This document shows, in pieces, positions 7,477 to 16,794 of a stretch of 25,282 nucleotides of DNA. Every line of letters begins with the position of its first letter. The first letter of the stretch is position 1. Made by a program: the position numbers and the translations under genes. The stretch covers positions 1-25,282 of the forward strand of contig JAMOTN010000061.1 in assembly GCA_027062325.1 (NCBI GenBank), read 5' to 3'. The notes beneath the pieces were generated by a model. The model did not search any database. It saw only the letters and a list, made by a program, of their open reading frames with translations, and had not been told where the DNA came from. The DNA comes from a bacterium (GTDB taxonomy: Bacteria; JAMOTN01).

Positions 7477-8067
7477 TTATCCCTCCTTTTTCCAACCAAA
7501 ATCGTCTCCAGCTTCTTCAAAATAAGCTTGTGGATGCGCACAAGCAGGACACTTTGCTGGGGGCTCAGTTCCTTCATGAACGTATCCGCAGTTTCTGCAT
7601 CTCCATTTTATAGGTTTTTCGCGCTTGAAGATTTCACCTCTCTCCAGCCTTTCAGCAAGTGTTTTGAATCTTATTTCGTGATACTTTTCTGCTACTGCTA
7701 TTGCTCTAAATACAGCAGCTATTTCAGGAAAACCTTCCTCTTCTGCTATCTTGGCAAATTCTGGATACATTTGTTCGTACTCGTAATTCTCTCCCCCAGC
7801 GGACGCCTTAAGATTTTCAAGAGTCGAGCTGATTTTTCCAGCAGGAAAAGCTGCTGAAATCTCTACTTCACCACCTTCTAAAAATTTAAATAATCTTTTA
7901 GCGTGTTCTTTTTCTTGCTCTGCTGTTTCAAGGAAAACCGCAGCTATCTGTTCGTAACCTTCTTTTTTAGCCACAGATGCAAAATAAGTATAGCGATTAC
8001 GTGCCTGCGATTCACCGGCAAAGGCCGTTAGTAAATTTTTTTCTGTTTTTGTTCCTTTTAAATTCAT
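7477..8067 (-). CDS. rbr: Rubrerythrin (NADH/rubredoxin-linked peroxidase)
   Basis: A 196-residue cytoplasmic peroxide reductase. The first 145 residues form a ferritin-like four-helix bundle with diiron ligands in the expected pattern: E19, E52-x2-H55, acids around 93-98, and E127-x2-H130. The last 45 residues are a rubredoxin-like domain with all four iron cysteines, C157, C160, C173 and C176. An AAAGGAG site precedes the ATG. It sits between rubredoxin and desulfoferrodoxin in one operon, matching its known role of removing the peroxide that superoxide reductase produces. Confidence 0.97.
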   Translation of the reverse strand: MNLKGTKTEKNLLTAFAGESQARNRYTYFASVAKKEGYEQIAAVFLETAEQEKEHAKRLFKFLEGGEVEISAAFPAGKISSTLENLKASAGGENYEYEQMYPEFAKIAEEEGFPEIAAVFRAIAVAEKYHEIRFKTLAERLERGEIFKREKPIKWRCRNCGYVHEGTEPPAKCPACAHPQAYFEEAGDDFGWKKEG

Positions 8068-8094
8068 AGCAATTCACTCCTTTGCAATTTATTA

Positions 8095-8253
8095 TTAGTT
8101 CAAAGTTTTAAATACAGATTTGTCTGCTCCGCATATGGAGTAAACCCAATTGTCTGGTATATCTTCAAATTTGATGTTGGGTTCAATTTCGGAGCTGGTG
8201 TCACCTTTTTCAGGGTCATAGATGTATCCACATAAAGGACAATAGTGCTTCAT
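8095..8253 (-). CDS. Rubredoxin with one iron-ligand cysteine replaced by tyrosine
   Basis: A 52-residue electron carrier. The first half-site is normal: C5-P-L-C8-G-Y-I-Y-D-P, followed by the family's acidic and aromatic positions. The second half-site normally reads CPxCGA, but here it is Y38-S-I-C41-G-A, so only three of the four iron cysteines remain. Otherwise the length and 'GADKSVF' ending are typical. The ATG has an AAGGTGG site. It is the first gene of the operon and would normally pass electrons to rubrerythrin and desulfoferrodoxin. The TAC codon differs from TGC by one base. It could be a natural variant, a mutation in this strain or a sequencing error. Confidence 0.9.
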   Translation of the reverse strand: MKHYCPLCGYIYDPEKGDTSSEIEPNIKFEDIPDNWVYSICGADKSVFKTLN

Positions 8254-8301
8254 ACCTAACCACCTTCTGAATTGTATTAGCTATACTAACAGATTGATAA
8301 C

Positions 8302-8339
8302 CTTAAATGATTATAAAATTTAATTATTATGTTTGTCAA
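8302..8339 (-). promoter_or_regulatory. Promoter of the rubredoxin-rbr-dfx-prx operon with PerR-like box
   Basis: On the minus strand a perfect TTGACA (8334-8339) and a perfect TATAAT (8310-8315) are 18 bases apart. The -10 lies inside a 15-base near-palindrome (8302-8316) in which one half-site is a perfect TTATAAT and 11 of 14 informative positions match the PerR box TTATAATNATTATAA. The -35 is inside the last codons of the upstream TPR gene. Peroxide-responsive control is therefore likely by analogy with clostridial rubrerythrin operons; no perR gene is in the window. Confidence 0.65.
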
Positions 8340-9537
8340 TGATGTTTGATAAAGTGTTGTAATTTTTTAAAATGGATTTTAATATTTCTAATTCAAAACG
8401 CCAACCAATTTTAAGAGAGGTATTATCTAAAGAAATTAGCAATACTAACATATCTTCTGGCTTAATATTTAGATCTTGGTCAAAATTGTTCAAGAGAAGG
8501 CTTGTGCTTATAAAGCACATTTTGAGTATATCGATAGGATTTACACTGTAAGCGAAGAAAAGAGAAGCAGCTTTAAGTGTGTTTTTACTTTTGAAGAAAT
8601 TTCCTAGTTCTATGAAGTTTGCTGATTTGAAGTGGCTTATGCTCAAAGGAATGATTGAATATGAAATTTTGCCATCTTCTATGAAAAACTCTCCGTCCAG
8701 GGGTTTTTCGAATGAAATTTTAAGATTTTTGCACAGTTCTTCAATTGAAACCGGAGTTCTTAGAAACTTTTCTTCGTAAAGTTGTAAAGCTTTATTAAGT
8801 TTTGGAATACTTTTATTTAGTGAATCGATTAACTTTGAATTTACGTAGAAGAGAAAAGTTGGCCACTTAATTAAAGGAAATGTAATTTCGGTTGTAGATT
8901 CGGGAATTTTGATTTTAAAATTCTCGGTTATTAGTAGTTCATTTGATGAGTTGTTTATTTTAAAAACTTTAAATGCTTTTTCAAAATTAGTGGTGGATAA
9001 TTTTATGGCGATTGCAGCTATGTTTAGTATTTGATTTTCAACTTTTTCTATTAGACTAGGATGAAATTTTTTTAACAGAAAAAAAAGTTCAAGTTGGTTG
9101 TCATAGTCTATGCAGAGCTTTATAGCTTGTTTTGGTGAGGAGTTTATCAGCCATTTGGGAGGATATTCTTTCAATTTATCCAAAAGAGCTGTTTTGATTT
9201 TCTTCTGGAGAAATGAAAGTTTTTTATTTGGAGGACCCTTGTATTTAGCAATTAGCTTCAAGGCTTTTTCCAACTCTCCGCGTTTTGCATACAGAAGAGA
9301 AAGATTATAAAAGGCTTCCCAATTATAGGGAAAATTTTTTGTGAGAAATAAAAGTTTTTCCTCGGCCTCTCTAGTTTTTCCTATTTTAATAAGGGAAATT
9401 GCTAAATTAAGGTTTGCAGGATAGTTATAAGGATTTTTTTTAACCAGAGCTTGTAGCATTAAAAAATCTAATTCTTTACTAAAGGATTTAGAAGTTAGAA
9501 AAAAGAATGCTGTGATTATTAAAAATTTTTTACTCAT
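8320..9537 (-). CDS. Secreted TPR-containing protein of unknown function
   Basis: A 405-residue protein. The first about 20 residues (MSKKFLIITAFFFLTSKSFS) are a signal peptide, so it is exported. Residues of about 40-107 form two tetratricopeptide-like helical pairs, with the usual A/G/Y/A spacing seen in 'ANLNLAISLIKIGKTREAEE' and 'FYNLSLLYAKRGELEKALK'. The remaining 300 residues have no motif I recognise. TPR proteins mediate protein contacts, so an envelope assembly role is possible but unproven. It follows fliE by 14 bases on the same strand and precedes the redox operon, which has its own promoter inside this gene's end. The Shine-Dalgarno is weak. Confidence 0.65.
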   Translation of the reverse strand: MSKKFLIITAFFFLTSKSFSKELDFLMLQALVKKNPYNYPANLNLAISLIKIGKTREAEEKLLFLTKNFPYNWEAFYNLSLLYAKRGELEKALKLIAKYKGPPNKKLSFLQKKIKTALLDKLKEYPPKWLINSSPKQAIKLCIDYDNQLELFFLLKKFHPSLIEKVENQILNIAAIAIKLSTTNFEKAFKVFKINNSSNELLITENFKIKIPESTTEITFPLIKWPTFLFYVNSKLIDSLNKSIPKLNKALQLYEEKFLRTPVSIEELCKNLKISFEKPLDGEFFIEDGKISYSIIPLSISHFKSANFIELGNFFKSKNTLKAASLFFAYSVNPIDILKMCFISTSLLLNNFDQDLNIKPEDMLVLLISLDNTSLKIGWRFELEILKSILKNYNTLSNIIDKHNN

Positions 9538-9544
9538 AATTTAC

Positions 9545-9590
9545 TTCAGGGCTAGATTTGCATACGCATTACTTCCCGATACGCTTCTAA
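9545..9590 (-). repeat. 46-bp inverted repeat, left copy (fliE 3' end)
   Basis: Identical over 46 bases to the reverse complement of 9974-10019. It covers the last 12 codons and stop of fliE plus seven bases. Sequence similarity stops sharply on both sides. Confidence 0.95.
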
Positions 9591-9788
9591 AATAGCTTCT
9601 TTCAAACGCGTCACTGTTTCCACAGCAAGAGATGCCTTTTGGGTAGCCACGGTGAGTTCGTGTATGGAGGCTTTTCCCTTTACAAAATCACGTTCAACTT
9701 TAGTAGCTTGTTTTTGGAGTGAATCAGCCCAGTTTATGCTTTTTGAGATGTTAGAAAAAATAAAACGGGAATTGTTAACTACCCCCAT
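9552..9788 (-). CDS. fliE: FliE, flagellar hook-basal body protein
   Basis: A 78-residue protein matching FliE. The C-terminal signature is clear: 'ASIHELTVATQKASLAVE' then 'LKEAILEAYREVMRMQI', corresponding to the family's HEVM..KA.L....VRNKLVEAYQEIMRMQV. FliE joins the MS ring to the proximal rod of the flagellar basal body. I place the start at the ATG at 9788, with a GGGGGG site seven bases upstream; sequence further upstream is antisense tRNA. It is at the short end of the family, which usually runs 85-110 residues, and lacks a long variable N-terminus. fliE normally follows flgB and flgC; here it stands alone behind a tRNA, and its tail is duplicated in inverted orientation at 9974-10019. 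Confidence 0.88.
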   Translation of the reverse strand: MGVVNNSRFIFSNISKSINWADSLQKQATKVERDFVKGKASIHELTVATQKASLAVETVTRLKEAILEAYREVMRMQI

Positions 9789-9842
9789 TTTTGGCCCCCC
9801 TATGGTGAAACGGTCGATTTGCAAAGAAGTAAATTTTAAAAG

Positions 9843-9916
9843 CGCCCCTGGGAGGACTCGAACCTCCGACACGTGGATTAGGAATCCACTGCTCTATCCG
9901 CCTGAGCTACAGGGGC
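9843..9916 (-). tRNA. tRNA-Arg (anticodon CCT)
   Basis: On the minus strand the acceptor strands GCCCCTG and CAGGGGC pair, the anticodon loop is TTCCTAA between GTGGA and TCCAC, and the T-loop is TTCGAGT. The discriminator is G; CCA is not encoded. It reads AGG codons. The gene lies between a promoter and fliE inside the segment bounded by the 46-bp inverted repeats. tRNA-Arg genes are frequent integration sites, but no integrase is present. Confidence 0.97.
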
Positions 9917-9934
9917 GCGTACTTCTCTAATAAA

Positions 9935-9963
9935 ATCTTACATTAAGTTTTTTGGGGCTTCAA
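9935..9963 (-). promoter_or_regulatory. Candidate promoter for tRNA-Arg and fliE
   Basis: Minus-strand TTGAAG (9958-9963) and TAAGAT (9935-9940) are 17 bases apart, each matching four of six consensus positions, and lie just upstream of the tRNA. It falls inside the 383-bp segment between the 46-bp repeats, so inversion would carry it along. Confidence 0.4.
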
Positions 9964-9973
9964 GGGTAAGTTA

Positions 9974-10019
9974 TTAGAAGCGTATCGGGAAGTAATGCGT
10001 ATGCAAATCTAGCCCTGAA
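9974..10019 (+). repeat. 46-bp inverted repeat, right copy (fliE tail without its gene)
   Basis: Plus-strand copy of the fliE end, encoding LEAYREVMRMQI and the stop, with no fliE body upstream on this strand. It differs from the left copy at the flanking bases on either side, so the repeat unit is exactly 46 bases. Confidence 0.95.
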
Positions 10020-10056
10020 AAATTTCAAAATGAAATATAAGTGAAATGCGGAACGC

Positions 10057-10129
10057 AAAATAAAACTTTTGAAGAGTGGAAAAAAGTTTTATTTTAGGCA
10101 TGAATTTTGCCTTTATCCCCTTAAAGGGG
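10057..10129 (+). promoter_or_regulatory. Structured leader of the comM gene cluster
   Basis: Three successive hairpins can be drawn. AAAATAAAACTTTT (10057-10070) pairs perfectly over 14 bases with 10082-10095. AGGCA (10096-10100) pairs with TGCCT (10108-10112). CCCC (10117-10120) pairs with GGGG (10126-10129) at the comM Shine-Dalgarno. The third could hide the ribosome site. It matches no riboswitch class I recognise. Confidence 0.45.
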
Positions 10130-10140
10130 GGGAGGCAATT

Positions 10141-11598
10141 ATGAGAGTGTTAGTAAAAACTTTGATGTTGGAAGGCTTGAAGGTTATTGAAGTTGATGTA
10201 GAAATAGCAGTTGTAAGAAGTGCTATACCAGTACATAATATTGTTGGTTTGGCGTCAAAAGAAGTAAAAGAGAGCTTTGAAAGGATAAGGGCTGCGTTTG
10301 AGAGTGCAGGATTGAAGTTACCTGCCGGTAAGATCACTGTTAACTTATCACCTGCTGATATTGTTAAGAGAGATACAGGTTTTGATCTTGCGATAGCTGT
10401 TGGATTAATGATTGCATTGGGGAGTGTTAGGAGGGAAATTATAAAAGATGGGTTTGTTGTTGGGGAAATTGGATTAGATGGAGAGGTAAAAGCTCCCAGG
10501 GGATTAGTGCTTTTTGCAAAGTATGCTTTGTTACAAGGGAAGACTTTGATATGCCGCCCGATAGGACTTTTAGAATTGTTTAAGGGATTAAATATTCAGC
10601 CTGTTTACAGTATTAATAGCTTAATGGATAAAACTAAGGTTATTGAGATGCCGGGGAGCATTTTAGAGGTGAGTGAGAAGAATAATTTTAATATTGACTA
10701 TGTTTTATTGAATGAGGAAGAGAAATTATTGGTTAAATTACTTGCTGCTTGGGATGTAAATGCACTTTTTATAGGACCACCTGGGAGGGGGAAGAGTTTT
10801 ATAGCAAATTTGATTGCATGGTTGAAGGCTCCTCTTACTTATGAAAAGTATTTAGAAGTGATAGGAATATATGAATATGCTGGTGAGAGAAGGGTTAGTA
10901 GAGAAGTGCCGGTGAGGAGTCCTCATTTTACGCTCTCTTACAGTGCAATGTTTGGTGGCGGAGATGGTATGCAGCCTGGAGAAGTGAGTTTGGCTCATAA
11001 TGGTGTATTAATTATGGATGAATTTCCTGAGTTTCCAAGAAGGATTGTTGAAGGATTGAGGCAGCCCCTTGTGGAGGGAAAAGTTCTTGTATCAAGAGCT
11101 TCGAAAAAAGTTGAGTTTCCAGCGAAGTTTCAATTGTTGGCAACTATGAATCCATGTCCGTGTGGTGAATTTGGATATGGATTTTGCAGTTGCAGTTTTA
11201 GAGAGGTGAGAGGTTATTTGAATAGAGTGTCGCGTGCTGTTTTGGATAGAATTCCTGTGGTGTACAATGTAGAAGGGAGGGGGAGAAAGGTTGTTAAAGT
11301 TAGTGACTTTAAAAATGAGGTGGAAGAATTAGCTAAGATTGAAGTACCGGCGTCTATGGAAATATTGAAGAGAAAGTTGAATTTAAAGGATCTACAGTTC
11401 CTTTATGAGTTGTTTGAAAAAAGAGGGATAAGTTTAAGAAAGGCTGTGCAGTATTTCAGGGTAATCTATATGTTGAGAGTTTTAAGAACAGAAGATGAGT
11501 TAATAAAAAGTTTGTTTTTAGAGCATTTTGATTACGTGGATAGATTAAGGTTAATGATGAGAAAAAAAGGGGGGAAAAGAATTGCGTTGTTGGAGTAA
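10141..11598 (+). CDS. comM: ComM/YifB family AAA+ ATPase (Mg-chelatase-like)
   Basis: A 485-residue protein. The N-terminal ChlI-type domain has the family's 'IVGLASKEVKESFERIRAAF' and 'KITVNLSPADI' signatures (about 34-74). The AAA+ domain has Walker A GPPGRGKS (212-219), Walker B VLIMDE (289-294), the R-SPH segment and the 'NPCPCGEFGYG' cysteine loop. ComM is a hexameric branch-migration helicase that helps integrate DNA in natural transformation, although many family members lie in genomes with no competence data. The start is the ATG at 10141 after GGGGGAGG; an in-frame TTG 24 codons upstream has no ribosome site. The last 17 bases overlap the thioesterase gene. Confidence 0.92.
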   Translation: MRVLVKTLMLEGLKVIEVDVEIAVVRSAIPVHNIVGLASKEVKESFERIRAAFESAGLKLPAGKITVNLSPADIVKRDTGFDLAIAVGLMIALGSVRREIIKDGFVVGEIGLDGEVKAPRGLVLFAKYALLQGKTLICRPIGLLELFKGLNIQPVYSINSLMDKTKVIEMPGSILEVSEKNNFNIDYVLLNEEEKLLVKLLAAWDVNALFIGPPGRGKSFIANLIAWLKAPLTYEKYLEVIGIYEYAGERRVSREVPVRSPHFTLSYSAMFGGGDGMQPGEVSLAHNGVLIMDEFPEFPRRIVEGLRQPLVEGKVLVSRASKKVEFPAKFQLLATMNPCPCGEFGYGFCSCSFREVRGYLNRVSRAVLDRIPVVYNVEGRGRKVVKVSDFKNEVEELAKIEVPASMEILKRKLNLKDLQFLYELFEKRGISLRKAVQYFRVIYMLRVLRTEDELIKSLFLEHFDYVDRLRLMMRKKGGKRIALLE

Positions 11599-12022
11599 GC
11601 ACTGTTACGTTTGTGGGGAGGATAATGAGTATGGGTTGCGCCTGAAGTTTTGCTTTAATTCCGGGGTTGCGTTTACTCATGGAAAATTCAGAAAGGAGTG
11701 GGAAGGGTTTCCTGGAGTTGTTCATGGTGGAGTAGTTGCTGCTGTGTTAGATGAAGTTATGTGGTATGCGGCGCTTTCGAATTTTAAAGAGTACAACTTC
11801 TTCACTTATGAGTTGAATGTTATGTACAAGAGAAGTTCTGCTGCTGGTTCTTTTGAAGCTTTCGCTAAAGTGATTGAGGCCTCTAAAAGAAAATGTGTGG
11901 TTGAGGCCAAACTTTATCAAAATGGTCAGCTTAAAGCTCAAGGGAGAGGAGTTTATTTGAAGACTTTGAGAAAAGTTAATTTGGATAGAGAGATGAAGTG
12001 TATTGAAAGTGAGGAGGGGTAG
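11582..12022 (+). CDS. Hotdog-fold (PaaI/4HBT-like) thioesterase
   Basis: A 146-residue hotdog protein. The 'HGGVVAAVLDE' segment (48-58) is the active-site helix of PaaI-type acyl-CoA thioesterases, with D57 or E58 the likely catalytic acid. The N-terminal 'CYVCGEDNEYGL' (C8, C11) is typical of a subgroup with a CxxCG..N..GL start. The substrate cannot be read from sequence. It begins at a TTG inside the comM end, seven bases after a GGGGGG site, so translation is probably coupled to comM; obg starts two bases after its stop. Hydrolysis of a fatty or aromatic acyl-CoA is the general expectation. Confidence 0.8.
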   Translation: MRCWSKHCYVCGEDNEYGLRLKFCFNSGVAFTHGKFRKEWEGFPGVVHGGVVAAVLDEVMWYAALSNFKEYNFFTYELNVMYKRSSAAGSFEAFAKVIEASKRKCVVEAKLYQNGQLKAQGRGVYLKTLRKVNLDREMKCIESEEG

Positions 12023-12024
12023 AT

Positions 12025-13317
12025 GTGGATAATGAGAGGGCTTTTGTAGATGAAGTTGTAATAAAGGTTAAAGCAGGAGATGGTGGAGATGGTGTTATAA
12101 GTTTTAGAAGGGAGAAATTTGTTCCCAAAGGTGGACCTGATGGTGGAGATGGTGGAAAGGGAGGAGATGTTATTTTAGTTGGAAGTTCTGAGATAAATAC
12201 TTTAGTGGATCTTTATTTTCAAAAGGAGTACAGAGCTGGAAGAGGAGAGCATGGTAAGGGAAAAAATATGAAGGGAAAGGATGGAGAAGATATTGAGATA
12301 AAAGTTCCGTTAGGAACAGTAGTTTATGATGATGAGACCGGTGAATTGATTGCTGAGATTTTACAGGAAGGGCAAAAAGTGGTTGTGGCTCGTGGTGGAA
12401 AAGGAGGAAGGGGAAATGCTAGGTTTAAGAGTGCAAAACATCAGGCACCACGTATAGCAGAGTATGGGGAAAAAGGGGAGGAAAAGATATTAAGGTTGGA
12501 ACTAAAGTTGCTAGCGGATGTTGGATTGATAGGATTGCCTAGTGTAGGTAAGTCCTCTATTTTGAGAAAAGTGAGTGCTGCAAAACCTAAAGTTGCTCCC
12601 TGGCCTTTTACTACGAAGAGGCCAATATTGGGAATGGTTAAGCTTGGAGATTTTTCTTATATAGTTGCTGATATACCAGGGATAATAGAAGGTGCGAGTG
12701 CTGGAAAGGGGAAGGGGATTGATTTTTTGAAGCATATTCAGCGTTGTGCTGTTTGGGTTTATGTTTTAGGATATGAGTATTTTGAAGGAAGTCTTGTGGA
12801 TGAGTATGAGACTTTAAAAAGGGAGGTTGAAAGTTTCAAGGAGCGTTTTGATATTGACAGACCTAGAAATGAGTTAATAGTGGTTAATAAGATTGACCTT
12901 CCTGATGTTGAAGAAAAGTTTGAAAGAGAGAAGGGAATGTTGAAGAAAATGGGGGAAGTTATAGCGATTAGTGCTTTAAATGGTGATAATATTGAGTTTT
13001 TAAAAAGGAGATTAGCAGAGCATGTGAAAAGTGTTAAAGAAAGAAGGGAATTTAAGGAAAAGTCAATTGTGGTTATGCAATTAAAACCTGTGGATAGGAG
13101 ATGGAAGATATACAGAAATGAAAATTTAATTGTTATTGAAGGAGAAGATGTAGAGACTCTGGTTGATAGAACGGTATTCAATACTCAAGATTCGCTTGAT
13201 AGGTTTAAAGAGATATTGAAAAGGTGGGGAATTATTGATGAGTTAATTAAGATGGGGGTAAAGGAAGGAGATACTATTGTAATTGGAGGTATGGAGTTTG
13301 AGTGGACGGGGATGTGA
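12025..13317 (+). CDS. obg: Obg/CgtA ribosome-assembly GTPase
   Basis: A 430-residue essential GTPase that acts in 50S subunit maturation and the stringent response. The glycine-rich Obg fold covers about 1-160. The G domain has G1 GLPSVGKSS (170-178), G3 DIPG (216-219), G4 NKID (288-291) and G5 SALNG (316-320). A C-terminal OCT domain follows (about 355-430). In the usual GxGHxFLRHI helix after G3, this protein has GKGIDFLKHI, so the histidine is changed. It starts at GTG with GGAGGGG upstream. A second in-frame stop follows the first. It is grouped with yqeK and an LCP gene as in many bacteria, but nadD and rsfS, often in the same cluster, are absent. Confidence 0.97.
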   Translation: MDNERAFVDEVVIKVKAGDGGDGVISFRREKFVPKGGPDGGDGGKGGDVILVGSSEINTLVDLYFQKEYRAGRGEHGKGKNMKGKDGEDIEIKVPLGTVVYDDETGELIAEILQEGQKVVVARGGKGGRGNARFKSAKHQAPRIAEYGEKGEEKILRLELKLLADVGLIGLPSVGKSSILRKVSAAKPKVAPWPFTTKRPILGMVKLGDFSYIVADIPGIIEGASAGKGKGIDFLKHIQRCAVWVYVLGYEYFEGSLVDEYETLKREVESFKERFDIDRPRNELIVVNKIDLPDVEEKFEREKGMLKKMGEVIAISALNGDNIEFLKRRLAEHVKSVKERREFKEKSIVVMQLKPVDRRWKIYRNENLIVIEGEDVETLVDRTVFNTQDSLDRFKEILKRWGIIDELIKMGVKEGDTIVIGGMEFEWTGM

Positions 13318-13323
13318 TAAATT

Positions 13324-13854
13324 TTGGAGAAAGTAGCAAAGGAGATATTTTATGAGATTAAAAGAAAGTTAAAATGTTTGGATAGAAATAGACTGATTCA
13401 TACGTATGGTGTTTTATGGGCAGCTCTGAATCTTGCTGAAAAATATAAGCAAAATTTAAATGAAGTGTTTTTAGTAGCAGTTTTACATGATTTGTTGAGA
13501 GAGGAAGCAAGAAAAAAAGGAGATATTTTGAAACATGGAGAGTATGCTGCAAGGTGGTTTAATAATTTAGTAAATAAAAAAGGGGTAGTTGAAAAAGTAT
13601 TGAAAAGCTGGGGAATTAAGGTGGATGAGGTTTGTGAGGCTGTATCGTGTCATGTATTGGGGGAAGGATGCAATTTTATAGGAAAAATATTGTTCATTGC
13701 AGATTATTCAGAGCCAATGAGAAAACACAAGGAAGCTTATATAGTGTGGCGGATAGCTTTAAAAAATATTGATGAAGCTTTTTTAAAGAGCAAGGTTTTG
13801 AAAAGAGTATACTTTGAGTCGCGCAGTAGATTGCAAAGACTGAATGGTGAATAG
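13324..13854 (+). CDS. yqeK: YqeK-like HD-domain hydrolase (probable Ap4A hydrolase)
   Basis: A 176-residue HD-superfamily protein. Metal-ligand positions are visible: H26, H55-D56 in 'AVLHDLLRE', H71, H110 and D127 in 'FIADYSEP'. YqeK proteins split diadenosine tetraphosphate symmetrically into two ADP; the 'ADxxEP' motif and size fit that family rather than other HD proteins. The start is a TTG six bases after obg, without a clear ribosome site, suggesting coupling to obg translation. Its place between obg and an LCP gene is the family's common setting, though its usual partner nadD is missing here. Confidence 0.85.
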   Translation: MEKVAKEIFYEIKRKLKCLDRNRLIHTYGVLWAALNLAEKYKQNLNEVFLVAVLHDLLREEARKKGDILKHGEYAARWFNNLVNKKGVVEKVLKSWGIKVDEVCEAVSCHVLGEGCNFIGKILFIADYSEPMRKHKEAYIVWRIALKNIDEAFLKSKVLKRVYFESRSRLQRLNGE

Positions 13855-13867
13855 GGGGTGTGTAGAT

Positions 13868-16073
<2,206 letters not shown>

Positions 16074-16116
16074 TTTGAAAGCAAGAGTTTAAAGTTCAAG
16101 TGATAGGTGATGAAAA

Positions 16117-16794
16117 GTGTTTGGAGGTTTGGAAAATATAAAAAAGATGCCTAGGAAAAGGGCTGTGGTTCTTTTATCTGGAGGACTTGATTCTACGGCC
16201 TCTTTTTTGTGGGCTTTAAAAGAGTTTGATGAAATAAAAGTTGTATTTTTTGATTATTCTCAAATTGCTTATGAAGCGGAGAAAAGAAGTGTTTATAGAA
16301 TTGCCCAAAAATACAAGATTGAAGTTTTCGAGGATAAAGTAGATGTTTTGAAAAAAATTGCTCATCCTCTTAAAGATGAGAATGCGATAAAAGCTAGAAA
16401 AAGTATGTGGGTTCCAGCAAGAAATGTGGTTTTTCTATCACATGCAATAGCTTTTGCTGAGTTTTATGGATTTAATGCAGTGGTAATAGGATTTAATGCT
16501 GATGAAGGTGCTGATTTTCCGGATAATACGTTGGAATTTCTTGATGCTTTTAATGAGCTTTTAAAAATGACTTCTCCTGTAAGAGTAGTTTCGCCTTTTG
16601 TGCAAAAGAGTAAGGCCGAGATAGTTAAATATATTTACAATTATGATAGAGAGTTACTTTACCTTGTACATCCTTGCTATCTCAATGAAAAACTTAATTG
16701 TGGGAGGTGTGAGAGTTGTTTGAGATTCAAAAAGGCCCTGGAGAGCTTGAAAGAATTGAAGCTGGATTATACACGAATTTTCTTGGAGAATTGA
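16117..16794 (+). CDS. queC: QueC, 7-cyano-7-deazaguanine synthase
   Basis: A 225-residue ATP-dependent enzyme that turns 7-carboxy-7-deazaguanine and ammonia into preQ0, the precursor of preQ1. The PP-loop SGGLDS (21-26), 'VPARN' (99-103) and 'GFNADEGADFPDNT' substrate segment are present, and C187, C195, C198 and C201 form the zinc site. The GTG at 16117 is taken as the start, with AGGTGATG upstream; the ATG at 16147 has its nearest GGAGG about 20 bases away, which is too far. QueD, QueE, QueF and QueA are not in the window and must lie elsewhere if the pathway is complete. Confidence 0.95.
   Translation: MFGGLENIKKMPRKRAVVLLSGGLDSTASFLWALKEFDEIKVVFFDYSQIAYEAEKRSVYRIAQKYKIEVFEDKVDVLKKIAHPLKDENAIKARKSMWVPARNVVFLSHAIAFAEFYGFNAVVIGFNADEGADFPDNTLEFLDAFNELLKMTSPVRVVSPFVQKSKAEIVKYIYNYDRELLYLVHPCYLNEKLNCGRCESCLRFKKALESLKELKLDYTRIFLEN

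Noticed and set aside
9789-9872. N-terminal extension of fliE to a start at 9872
   Set aside because: The extra residues translate part of the tRNA-Arg gene and its 3' flank; the ATG at 9788 has its own strong ribosome site.
9843-9916. tRNA-Arg as the attachment site of an integrated element
   Set aside because: No integrase and no repeat of the tRNA 3' end were found; the 46-bp repeat belongs to fliE.
10069-10140. Longer comM start at the TTG at 10069
   Set aside because: It lies in the leader hairpin with no ribosome site, and the ATG at 10141 matches the usual family N-terminus.
12759-13181. 140-codon open frame antisense to obg
   Set aside because: Low-complexity serine/leucine-rich shadow of the AT-rich obg gene, with no ribosome site.
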